DNA of 16,699 nt from Dehalococcoidia bacterium UBA4060 (GCA_002383665.1 DFZI01000004.1:30345-47043), one strand, 5' to 3'; counted from the first letter of the stretch, positions 1-7,148 are shown. Numbers and translations: made by a program. Notes: generated by a model from the sequence alone, not told the origin.

Positions 1-3000
1 CAGGCAGCCGTTAAAATCGTTAAGGACACGTTTGAGAGTCCCTTTGATAAGGGAAGACTCATCAACCTGACAAAGAACCTGGTCAAGTACCTCGATACCT
101 CTAAGAATTTCACCTATCAGGGAAACATTATCCCCGACGCTTACGAGCAAGGCATTCAAACCCTCGAGCGGGTGGGCAAGTACGAAGATGATGAGGGCAA
201 CAAAATAGATGTCCTTATCGTACGGTTAAAGAAAGAACACTTGCTTGAACGTGCCCGCACCATGCAAAGGAACTTTATTGCCTGGTATTTGAGTGGAAGT
301 CGCGGCGGCGAGTTGAAAGATGCGGCTCTGGTAGCCTTTGTTTCGCCGGAGAGCCAAGACTGGCGCTTTTCCCTGGTCCGCATGGATTACAACATCCCTC
401 CGTCGCCGAGCGGCCGGGTAAAGGTTGAAAAGGAGCTCACGCCGGCGCGCCGGTATTCTTTCCTGGTTGGCGAGAATGAAAGCAGCCATACTGCTCAGGT
501 GCAGTTGCTCCCCATCCTTCAGGACGATGAAAGAAAGCCGTTGTTAGCTGACCTTGAGAAAGCCTTCAACATTGAAGTTGTTACCAGGGAGTTCTTTACA
601 AAATATCGCGACCTGTTCAATGATGTCAGGGAAGCATTAGAGGACATCATCGCGCACAACTCAAAGGTAAAGGAGGATTTTGAAGCCAAAGGAGTAGACC
701 CGGTCAACTTCGCCAAGAAGCTCCTGGGGCAAATCGTGTTTCTATACTTCCTGCAAAAGAAAGGCTGGTTTGGTGTTAGTCGGGATGCAGACTGGGGGAC
801 CGGGCCGAAGGACTTTCTGCGGCGCTTATTCGAAAAGAAAATCGCTCCCTATGATAACTTTTTCAACGACGTCCTGGAACCGCTTTTCTATGAAGCTCTG
901 GCGGTAGAGAGAACTGACGACTTCTACAGCCGTTTCAACTGCAAAATCCCCTTCCTCAACGGTGGCTTGTTCGACCCTATCAACAACTATGACTGGGTGC
1001 ATACTGATATCCTCCTTCCCAACGAGCTTTTCTCCAACAATGTGAAAACGGATGAGGGAGACACCGGCACAGGAATATTGGATGTCTTTGACCGATACAA
1101 TTTTACCGTCAAGGAAGATGAACCTCTGGACAAAGAGGTAGCCGTTGACCCGGAGATGCTTGGTAAGGTATTTGAAAACTTATTGGAAGTAAAAGACCGC
1201 AAATCAAAGGGGACTTACTATACTCCGCGTGAAATCGTCCATTATATGTGCCAGGAGAGCCTCATCAACTACCTGGACACTGCCCTGAACACCGGGGATG
1301 TGCCGCTAGTTACGACAGCTCCTCCGCAGGGCAAGCTATTCGGCAAGCAGGACCCGGAGCAAGGCACCCTGGAAACACCGGGCTACCGGGTGATTGTGCC
1401 CCGTGAAGATATTGAAGCCTTTGTTCGCGTGGGTGAGCTGGCGATTGAGCACGATACCAGGGTCGAAAACTACGGCAAGGAAACTGAGCGCTATGCCTAC
1501 AAGCTGCCGGAGAGCATACGCCAGAATGCCAAACTCATTGATGAAAAGCTGGCTGAAATCAGGGTCTGTGACCCCGCCATCGGCTCCGGAGCATTCCCGG
1601 TGGGCTTGATGACGGAGATTGTCCGTGCCAGGAATACGCTTAGCACCTATCTGCCGGATAAGACGGGGAGAACGAGTTATCATTTCAAGCGGCACGCCAT
1701 CCAGAACTGTCTTTACGGAGTTGATATTGACCCCGGCGCCGTAGAGATTGCCAAGCTCCGCCTCTGGCTTTCACTGGTGGTGGATGAAGAAGACATACAG
1801 CAGATTAAACCCCTGCCCAACCTGGACTATAAGGTGGTGTGCGGAAACTCTCTGCTGGGTGTTGAGCGGGATATGTTCAATAATGAGCTGTTCCAGAAGT
1901 TGAAGGAGTTAAAGCCTCTATACTTCGATGAGACCAACGCCAGGAAGAAGCAGGAATACCGCAACCAGATAGACCAGCTAATCAAGAAGCTTACAAATGA
2001 TAATGAAATCTTTGATTTTGAGGTCTATTTCTCCGAGATCTTCCATGAAAAAGGCGGTTTTGATGTGGTGATTGGGAATCCACCTTACGGTGTTGTGTCC
2101 GACGCCAGACTAAGAGAATTATTTGATGAATCAATATATGGTAGGGCTAATCTATACGGGCTTTTCATCCATAAGGCGATAAGAGATATTCTGCGTGAAA
2201 ACGGAATACTGGCATTCATAAACCCGAAGACTTTATTGGCTGACGCTTATTTCGGAAATCTCAGAAAATATGTGAGAAACAAGGGCGATTTCATTGAGAT
2301 TATGAAAATCATTGACAGGCATAGGGTTTTCGATGAAGTACTTCAAGCTTGCATTATTATTGTTTATAAGAAGGGTGCACCTAAAGAAAATCATCAGATT
2401 ATAGTGACAGAAATTGGCGAACGAAAAGACATTGGTAATCCCGTTACATCCCTTCTAGTTCCGAAAAGCAATATCTACCAATCAGAGCGTTTTGATGGAT
2501 GCCTCTTTTGCTCTAACAGAAGGGAAAGCTATTCAATATGGGATAAGGTGCTTATGTCGGCAAAGCCGTTATCGTCTCTTGGATTTTCGTTCACAACAGG
2601 GAAAATACAGTGGGACTTATTCAAAGGCTGTTTGATTGAAAAACCGGTTATAGGAGCAACTCGGTTAATCTGGGCTGAAAATATCCAAAGATATGCCTTT
2701 AAGAATACAGCCAAGAGATCAGGCATGGAGTATCTGAAGAACCCACCCGCGGACCCAAGTATAACCAGCGATACAATTATCACTCAAAGGACTACGGCAG
2801 ATGAGCAAGAATATCGAATTATCGCCACAATATTCTTGCCTGAAGAATCTGGATTCAGTGCTTTTTCAGAAAACAACACTAATTACCTGGAGAAAAAGTC
2901 AGATAAATTGCATCTTGATTATATCTTGGCATGCTTAAATTCAAAATTATATGACTTCATATTCAGGCATCTTAGTAGTAACACACACGTGTCTTCAGGT

Positions 3001-3213
3001 CAGCTAAATTCGCTTCCTTTCCGAGTATTATCTGAAACGCAGCAAAAACCTTTCCTGAATCTTGTAACCAAAATTCTATCGATGAAAAAAGTAAACCCCG
3101 ATGCCGATACGAGTGCCCTTGAAACCCAGATTGACCAGATGGTATATGAGCTTTATGGCTTGACACCGGAGGAGATAATGGTGGTGGAGGGTAAAAGTAA
3201 GGAGAAAATATGA
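1..3213 (+). CDS. Eco57I-type (type IIG-like) restriction-modification adenine methylase, 5' end outside window
   Basis: The frame is open from base 1 with no stop, so the gene starts upstream; the GTG at 172 is only an internal codon. 1070 residues are visible. Counting from the first visible codon, the signs of an N6-adenine DNA methyltransferase are YYTPREIV near residue 406 (motif X-like), DPAIGSGAF near 524 (AdoMet-binding motif I), YGVDIDPGAVEIAKLRLWL near 572 (motif II/III) and GNPPYG near 692 (catalytic NPPY). The N-terminal 170 residues resemble the conserved N-terminus of Eco57I-family proteins (RARTMQRNF, VAFVSPESQDWRFSLVRMDY). The part after NPPY should hold the TaqI-like target recognition domain. 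Such proteins often combine methylation, specificity and sometimes cleavage in one chain; I cannot identify a nuclease active site with certainty. Codons after about 2095 are visibly more A/T-rich than the first two thirds, as is common for exchanged recognition domains. It is coupled to the next gene by an ATGA overlap. Confidence 0.9.
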   Translation, partial: QAAVKIVKDTFESPFDKGRLINLTKNLVKYLDTSKNFTYQGNIIPDAYEQGIQTLERVGKYEDDEGNKIDVLIVRLKKEHLLERARTMQRNFIAWYLSGSRGGELKDAALVAFVSPESQDWRFSLVRMDYNIPPSPSGRVKVEKELTPARRYSFLVGENESSHTAQVQLLPILQDDERKPLLADLEKAFNIEVVTREFFTKYRDLFNDVREALEDIIAHNSKVKEDFEAKGVDPVNFAKKLLGQIVFLYFLQKKGWFGVSRDADWGTGPKDFLRRLFEKKIAPYDNFFNDVLEPLFYEALAVERTDDFYSRFNCKIPFLNGGLFDPINNYDWVHTDILLPNELFSNNVKTDEGDTGTGILDVFDRYNFTVKEDEPLDKEVAVDPEMLGKVFENLLEVKDRKSKGTYYTPREIVHYMCQESLINYLDTALNTGDVPLVTTAPPQGKLFGKQDPEQGTLETPGYRVIVPREDIEAFVRVGELAIEHDTRVENYGKETERYAYKLPESIRQNAKLIDEKLAEIRVCDPAIGSGAFPVGLMTEIVRARNTLSTYLPDKTGRTSYHFKRHAIQNCLYGVDIDPGAVEIAKLRLWLSLVVDEEDIQQIKPLPNLDYKVVCGNSLLGVERDMFNNELFQKLKELKPLYFDETNARKKQEYRNQIDQLIKKLTNDNEIFDFEVYFSEIFHEKGGFDVVIGNPPYGVVSDARLRELFDESIYGRANLYGLFIHKAIRDILRENGILAFINPKTLLADAYFGNLRKYVRNKGDFIEIMKIIDRHRVFDEVLQACIIIVYKKGAPKENHQIIVTEIGERKDIGNPVTSLLVPKSNIYQSERFDGCLFCSNRRESYSIWDKVLMSAKPLSSLGFSFTTGKIQWDLFKGCLIEKPVIGATRLIWAENIQRYAFKNTAKRSGMEYLKNPPADPSITSDTIITQRTTADEQEYRIIATIFLPEESGFSAFSENNTNYLEKKSDKLHLDYILACLNSKLYDFIFRHLSSNTHVSSGQLNSLPFRVLSETQQKPFLNLVTKILSMKKVNPDADTSALETQIDQMVYELYGLTPEEIMVVEGKSKEKI

Positions 3214-3848
3214 CAAAACAAACTCACGAAATGGTATATCAGCTAAAAGTGACGCTCAGGGAAAGCAAGCCTCCTATTTGGCGGCGGATTCAGGTCCCCG
3301 ACAATATCACACTTGACAGACTGCATATGATTCTACAGCATGTCATGGGTTGGATCAACTCACATCTCTATAAGTTCGAGATTGCTGGTAAAGAGTACAG
3401 CATACCTGACCCGGATGATGATTTTTACGAGCTTCACTTCATAGACTCTCGCCGGACCAGGCTCAATAAGGTTATATCCCGTGAGAAAGCCAGGTTCAGG
3501 TATGAATACGACTTCGGCGATAGCTGGGAACATGATATTTTAGTCGAGAAAATTTTGCCTGCAGAGTCCAGCACACTTTACCCTGTCTGCCTTGCGGGTA
3601 AGCGTGCCTGCCCGCCGGAGGATTGCGGTGGTATCTGGGGCTATGCCGAGCTGCTCAAAGTGATTCGCGACCCATCACATGAAGAATATGAAAGCATGAT
3701 GGAGTGGCTCGGCGGGTCATTCGACCCTGAACAGTTCAACATTGGTGAGATTAACCGGTCTTTAGCACGCTTTTGCCGGACGGGTAAGCCTAAACGTTCT
3801 GATGTTCCTGAGGCGTTTCGCCGGGCATTTGAATCGGAAGACAAATAG
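3210..3848 (+). CDS. pRiA4b ORF-3-like family protein
   Basis: A 212-residue protein of the plasmid pRiA4b ORF-3 family (also annotated as IS1096 TnpR-like). The family features visible are the N-terminal YQLKVTLRESKPPIWRRIQV strand, the LHMILQHVMGW helix, the YEYDFGDSWEHDILVEKI signature near residues 93-110, and a C-terminal part with CPPEDCGGIWGY, FDPEQFNI and paired cysteines. The biochemical role of the family is unknown; it often occurs near mobile or plasmid genes. The ATG overlaps the TGA of the methylase gene (ATGA), and AAGGAG at 3199-3204 lies 5 bases upstream, so translation is probably coupled and the two proteins are made together. Length is near what is usual for the family. 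The family assignment is secure; any role in restriction is inference from position. Confidence 0.9.
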   Translation: MTKQTHEMVYQLKVTLRESKPPIWRRIQVPDNITLDRLHMILQHVMGWINSHLYKFEIAGKEYSIPDPDDDFYELHFIDSRRTRLNKVISREKARFRYEYDFGDSWEHDILVEKILPAESSTLYPVCLAGKRACPPEDCGGIWGYAELLKVIRDPSHEEYESMMEWLGGSFDPEQFNIGEINRSLARFCRTGKPKRSDVPEAFRRAFESEDK

Positions 3849-3883
3849 CCTGTATTAGACTCATCCTTCAGAAAAATCGGCAA

Positions 3884-3909
3884 CAAAAAGCCCATGATAA
3901 TCCAGGGCT
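3884..3909 (-). terminator. weak intrinsic terminator-like hairpin (minus strand)
   Basis: Read on the minus strand, AGCCC (3905-3909) can pair with GGGCT (3889-3893) across an 11-base loop and is followed by a run of five T. The stem is only 5 bp. It would lie about 180 bases downstream of tRNA-Arg and could end that transcript. Seen by eye only. Confidence 0.3.
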
Positions 3910-3932
3910 CTCAGTTCTCTTAAACCGCTGGG

Positions 3933-4019
3933 CTATACCAGAGCCGTTTTCTTAAGGTACTTGGTGACGGTGATTGATCTTCTGCCGAGCATTTTGGCTA
4001 TCTTCTGTCTTTTCCTTAG
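3933..4019 (-). pseudogene. short relic resembling a helix-turn-helix segment
   Basis: On the minus strand, 28 sense codons lie between two stops (TAA at 4020-4022, TAG at 3933-3935). The peptide contains QKIAKMLGRRSITVTKYLKK, which fits the spacing of a helix-turn-helix (hydrophobic I-A-x-x-L-G turn, then a second helix ending T-x-x-Y-L). It looks like the N-terminal DNA-binding segment of IS21-type transposases or small regulators. There is no upstream start or remaining domain, so if real it is a remnant. The motif fit could be chance in so short a frame. Confidence 0.25.
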
Positions 4020-4090
4020 TTATTTATTAGCCATTTTCAGCTATGTATAGTGTAAGGAAGCAGCGAAATATTGATTTTAGTTTCCAAACC

Positions 4091-4167
4091 TGGCGCGCCT
4101 GGAGGGATTCGAACCCACGACACCCGGTTCCGAAGACCGGTGCTCTTGTCCGCTGAGCTACAGGCGC
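4091..4167 (-). tRNA. tRNA-Arg (anticodon TCG)
   Basis: The cloverleaf was folded by hand on the minus strand. The acceptor stem is GCGCCTG/CAGGCGC, the D stem GCTC/GAGC, and the anticodon stem CCGGT/ACCGG with loop CTTCGGA, giving anticodon TCG (reads CGA and probably other CGN codons). The T loop is TTCGAAT, the discriminator base is G, and the 3' CCA is encoded (TGG at 4091-4093 on the plus strand). The T stem GTGGG/CCCTC has a T-T mismatch at its second pair (4117 with 4103), which is mildly unusual. It lies between the restriction-modification pair and the decayed thiolase region, a typical place for an integration site. Confidence 0.92.
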
Positions 4168-4190
4168 ATACACAGAGACGAATCTGTAAC

Positions 4191-4225
4191 CAGTATGTTA
4201 ACGATTTGTGTGCGTTAACATACTG
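4191..4225. repeat. perfect 13-bp inverted repeat with 9-base spacer, upstream of tRNA-Arg
   Basis: CAGTATGTTAACG (4191-4203) is exactly matched by CGTTAACATACTG (4213-4225), with spacer ATTTGTGTG. It begins 24 bases before the 5' end of the minus-strand tRNA-Arg. No T-run follows, so it is not a standard terminator. The shape (two 13-bp arms around 9 bases) fits a regulator operator, a recombinase core site or an RNA hairpin; the sequence does not decide between these. Confidence 0.85.
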
Positions 4226-4397
4226 TGTTCGCAATTATGAGGTAAAAGAGTTAATTGATAGTCAAATGTGATTTTTATTGGCTGCATTTTACTGGCAGTA
4301 TACTGTTTGGCCGAGGCCCCGTCAAAGGATGAAATTGGTGCCCTCTATAAATCAGGCGTGTGGCTAAGCGTATCTAAATGTCAGGGCAAAATTAGAG

Positions 4398-4431
4398 CGA
4401 CCAGGCCTGGTCGGCGCTTGATTTCATCAAG
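4398..4431. repeat. two adjacent palindromes (16 bp and 6-3-6)
   Basis: CGACCAGGCCTGGTCG (4398-4413) is a perfect 16-bp palindrome. Three bases later, CTTGATTTCATCAAG (4417-4431) forms a 6-bp stem with a 3-base loop. They sit in the decayed stretch upstream of the thiolase pseudogene. They may be operator sites, stem-loops in an mRNA leader, or leftovers of coding sequence; no downstream T-run is present. Confidence 0.7.
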
Positions 4432-4449
4432 GCAGGTAGTATATGGTAG

Positions 4450-4575
4450 CTTGAATTACATGTGGCAGATGACCTTAAGCCCCCGGAGGGAGAAGCTGCG
4501 GCATTAATTCAAAAACACCCTTGGCTCAGGTTTCAATCGGGAGTGGGCAATTGGCACAGAGATCATTATTTTTAG
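4450..4575 (+). pseudogene. 3' fragment of an unidentified decayed gene upstream of the thiolase gene
   Basis: Frame 1 after a TAG at 4447-4449 reads 41 codons with protein-like composition (including HVADDLKPPEGEAAALIQKH and WLRFQSGVGNWHRDHYF) and stops at TAG 4573-4575. That stop overlaps the ribosome binding site of the next gene, which is a normal operon spacing. Farther upstream (about 4261-4449) protein-like stretches appear in different frames: frame 1 near 4400-4446, frame 2 near 4310-4370, and frame 3 near 4369-4416. This suggests one gene with several frameshifts and stops. I do not recognise the family. It was probably the first gene of the same operon as the thiolase pseudogene. 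Confidence is limited because no start and no homolog are visible. Confidence 0.4.
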
Positions 4576-4587
4576 GAGGTAATGAAG

Positions 4588-5746
4588 ATGGCAAAAAAGT
4601 CGGGATTGTAGGGGCGGCGGTGACGCCCTTTAAGGGCAAGTGGTATCAGAAGACCTATTATGAGCTGGCCCAGATGGCCACAAGAGATGCTCTGGCAGAT
4701 GCCGGCCTCACCAGCAAGGACGTGGATGCCGTTTTTTTATGTCATTTACAACGATATATTTGAGAGGACATGTATTCCCGAGCATCCTCTGCAGGGTATA
4801 ATTGGCATGCAGAATAAGCCGGGCGTCCGTGTCACCAACGGTGGGGCCACTGGGGCTTATACGATGTCAGCGGCTCATGCCTATATAGCCGGGGAGAGGT
4901 TCAAAACCAGGCTGGTGCTGGGCGTGTAAAAAGCTACTGACTGCTTTGACTTCACTTCTATGTCATCCACTCCCGAGGTCATCAAAGTTATCGGATGGTC
5001 GGGTGACAGCTTCTTCGAGCAAAAGATAGGTTGGACAGCCTCAGATAGCTATACTGAGGTGATATTAGCCTATATGGATGAGCATCCTGGCGATTTGAAG
5101 CCGGAGGTTACCGCTCAGATATCAGCTCAGCTCTCACAGTACGCGAAGACCAATCCCTATGCTCAGAGACAGTTTGACCAGGTGACTCCCGAGGAGGTGA
5201 TGAACTCCCGGTACATTGTTTACCCGCTTAAGGAATTAGAGATCTGTGTCTATAGTGAAGGTGCTGCTGCCCTCATAATTGCTGAAGAGGAGACTGCCAG
5301 GGCGATTTCGAAGAACACAGGAAAACCGGTGGTGTGGATAACAGGTGTGGGTGAAGCTAATGAGACCTCTTTCGCCGGCAAGGGGCAGAATAATTGGGGA
5401 CGTATCATGTCGCACCATGTGGCTGCGCAGAAGGCTTATCAGATGGCTGGCATAAAAGATCCGCTTAAAGAGATTGATGTGGTGGAGCTTCACGACGCCT
5501 TTATGCAACAACTGGAGATCACCATGGCGGAGATGGGGTTTGTCCCTCTGGGCCGGGCGGCAGGCTATCAGTAAATCCCAGCGGTGGGCTGCTGTATTGC
5601 GGGCATGCTGTGGGTGCCAGCAATATAATGTCGGCCTGGTCATGCCGGAATGAAATAATTAACAAGGGGTATCGGCGGGGGTTAGTTCATGGCACGGGTA
5701 TCACTGTCTGTCAGTATGGCGTGGTCTTAATTTTGGAGCATGATGA
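4588..5746 (+). pseudogene. thiolase-fold (SCP-x/Ltp2-like acetyl-CoA acetyltransferase family) pseudogene
   Basis: A perfect AGGAGGT (4574-4580) places the start at ATG 4588, but that frame stops after seven codons. The family N-terminus (VGIVGAAVTPFKGKWYQKTY) runs in another frame, which needs one extra A in the A6 run at 4593-4598. A second -1 shift lies at the T7 run 4732-4738. A TAA at 4927-4929 stands where LVLGVEKATD-type sequence expects Glu. Near 5560-5571 a deletion of roughly 15-20 codons joins PLGRAA to VNPSGGLLYCGHAVGAS in a shifted frame. The rest (DVVELHDAFMQQLEITMAEM, HGTG..VCQYG) is clearly thiolase-like. The usual catalytic cysteine position (CATG) reads GATG, so the ancestor may have been a non-thiolase member such as an Ltp2-like aldolase. 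The last frame runs without a stop into the downstream gene. Homopolymer sequencing error could explain the first two lesions but not the others. Confidence 0.88.
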
Positions 5747-5759
5747 AAGGAGGCTAACG

Positions 5760-6761
5760 ATGGAATCGCAGGGAAAAGAAAAAGTTATACCATACAAGTT
5801 TATCCCGGACAAAGAAGGGACGGTAACAACCATCGATGGTGAGAAGTATCTGTTGGTGAATGATGCCATGTATACCTTTTACCAGAGGAGTATCGGTGAG
5901 CTCTCTCCCCTCTTTCTGGCTATCAGGGATGAGAAAAAGATATTAGGCTGTAAATGCACTAAATGCGGCATCGTCAGGGTGCCCCCGGTGGTGACTCATT
6001 GCCCCGATTGCAACTTTGCACCTTCAGAGTTAGTCGAGGTGGGACAGGTGGGAACGATGCTAAGCACTCCACCGATCACTTATTTCGCTAACGCGCTATT
6101 TCTGGACAAAGCTCCTTTTGGCCGGGGTCGAGTGACACTGAAAGGTGCCGATACTGCCTTAAGCGTTATGCTCTACACTACCACAGGCATATTGACGCCA
6201 GGGATAATCAAGAAGGGCACTGAAGTGAAGGTGATCTTTAGAGATAACCGCATCGGTGAGATAATCGATATCTACTGTGTGCCTACCGCGGAGCTCACCA
6301 AGGAGCAAATTGCCAAGAAGGGACTCCAGGAATCGGAGCTCAACTGGGAGGCACCTCAGGAGCCTAAATTCCCGAAGGCAAGCGATAAAGATGTTGCCAA
6401 GTGCCTTAAGAAGATGCAGGCCTTGGCTGCTGAGATGAGCAAATCAAAACGTGCCCGCAAAGCTATCGAGGGCCGGCAACGCGATATCGCGGTAAAGACA
6501 AAAGGCGGTGAGTTTGCCATGTTTATCGATAATGGTGATTTTAGAGTTGAGGAAAAGAAGCTAAAATCTCCGGATTTCATCATGGCGTGCGAAGACCCTA
6601 AAGTACTCCTCGATGGTTTGATGTATAAAGGTGCTATCACCGACTCAGTGATTTTGAAAAAGCTATGGCTAAGCAAAAATGCTGAGTTCAATACGATCTT
6701 TAAGCTGGACAGGTTGGCCCGGTTCTTAGCCAGGGAGCAGAAGGAGAAGTCAGCGAAATAG
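5760..6761 (+). CDS. zinc-ribbon OB-fold (DUF35) protein fused to a C-terminal SCP2 sterol-carrier domain
   Basis: 333 residues. ATG 5760 is preceded by AAGGAGG (5747-5753), which fixes the start although the frame is open far upstream through the thiolase remnant. The DUF35 rubredoxin-like zinc ribbon has C66-x2-C69 and C81-x2-C84, followed by an OB-fold (about residues 90-195: GQVGTMLSTPP, FGRGRVTLKGAD, GTEVKVIF). Residues about 225-325 look like an SCP2 lipid-binding domain (GGEFAMFIDNGDF, DPKVLLDGLMYKGAITDSVI). DUF35 proteins act as obligate partners of thiolase-fold enzymes, for example ChsH2 with Ltp2 or archaeal thiolase/HMG-CoA synthase complexes. SCP2 would bind acyl-CoA or lipid. 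The frame shows no lesion, unlike its neighbour, so either decay is recent or it serves another thiolase elsewhere. Confidence 0.9.
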   Translation: MESQGKEKVIPYKFIPDKEGTVTTIDGEKYLLVNDAMYTFYQRSIGELSPLFLAIRDEKKILGCKCTKCGIVRVPPVVTHCPDCNFAPSELVEVGQVGTMLSTPPITYFANALFLDKAPFGRGRVTLKGADTALSVMLYTTTGILTPGIIKKGTEVKVIFRDNRIGEIIDIYCVPTAELTKEQIAKKGLQESELNWEAPQEPKFPKASDKDVAKCLKKMQALAAEMSKSKRARKAIEGRQRDIAVKTKGGEFAMFIDNGDFRVEEKKLKSPDFIMACEDPKVLLDGLMYKGAITDSVILKKLWLSKNAEFNTIFKLDRLARFLAREQKEKSAK

Positions 6762-7148
6762 CCTGAAGTTAGCGTCTGACGAAGGATGGTAAAAGTACCG
6801 GAAGCGTTCCGGTATCCGGAGTTTCTGAGCGGGTTAAATAAGGCAGGCGCTCCCTAATGAACAAGGCTCATGCTCGTCCCATGCCCCGCGGATTTTCAAA
6901 GTCTTGTAGGGAAAAACGGGTATGGGGAAAGCTGATACCTGTTTAATTTACCGGAGGTGCCGACCTTGTCCTCAGCGAGATAAGCCCAGGGTGAATCGAG
7001 CTTGCTTTTTCCCTGTAGAAAGTATACTATATGACGCTATCATTGGAGCTTAGCGTCCTGTATTTTACTATGGTGGGCAACATCTGATATCCATATGACA
7101 ATGAACAAGAGTATGATAGCAAATCAGCTTTAAAAATGGGAGGAGAAA
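6762..7148. other. 387-base non-coding stretch rich in hairpins
   Basis: No convincing gene is present. Hairpins visible on the plus strand are TACCGGAA/TTCCGGTA with a 3-base loop (6796-6814), AACGGGTAT/ATACCTGTT with one G-T pair and an 11-base loop (6915-6943), CAGGG/CCCTG (6987-7015) and GACGCTA/TAGCGTC with an 11-base loop (7033-7057). None has a proper T-run. I do not recognise a known riboswitch or RNA family. It may hold a structured RNA, the 3' end of the upstream operon and the leader of the small gene at 7149, or be a decayed element. Confidence 0.5.
7002..7028 (+). promoter_or_regulatory. possible promoter for the small membrane protein gene
   Basis: TTGCTT (7002-7007) and TATACT (7023-7028) resemble -35 and -10 boxes, but the spacer is only 15 bases. 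Transcription would start near 7035, at the GACGCTA/TAGCGTC hairpin, leaving a leader of about 110 bases before ATG 7149. Weak, by eye only. Confidence 0.3.

Noticed and set aside
3924..3953. Plus-strand terminator after the pRiA4b ORF-3 gene (GGCT/AGCC then GTTTTCTT)
   Set aside because: Only a 4-bp stem with a 7-base loop; too weak to list as a feature.
4240..4265. Minus-strand TTGACT/CATAAT promoter for tRNA-Arg
   Set aside because: The boxes are 20 bases apart, outside the normal spacer range, so I did not list it.
4037..4271. Open frames on both strands across the tRNA-Arg (GGIRTHDTRF-type peptide)
   Set aside because: These are the usual spurious translations of a tRNA gene; the cloverleaf explains the sequence.
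4588..4929. Programmed frameshifting at the A6 and T7 runs of the thiolase gene
   Set aside because: Slippage could in principle restore both frames, but the in-frame TAA at 4927 and the deletion near 5565 would still break the protein, so decay or sequencing error is simpler.
5610..5759. N-terminal extension of the DUF35 protein gene to 5610
   Set aside because: The extension encodes the thiolase C-terminus (ASNIMSAW, HGTG); the strong ribosome binding site at 5747-5753 places the real start at 5760.
6857..6946. 29-codon plus-strand ORF in the 6762-7148 region
   Set aside because: No ribosome binding site, odd composition and no recognisable similarity; overlaps a hairpin.
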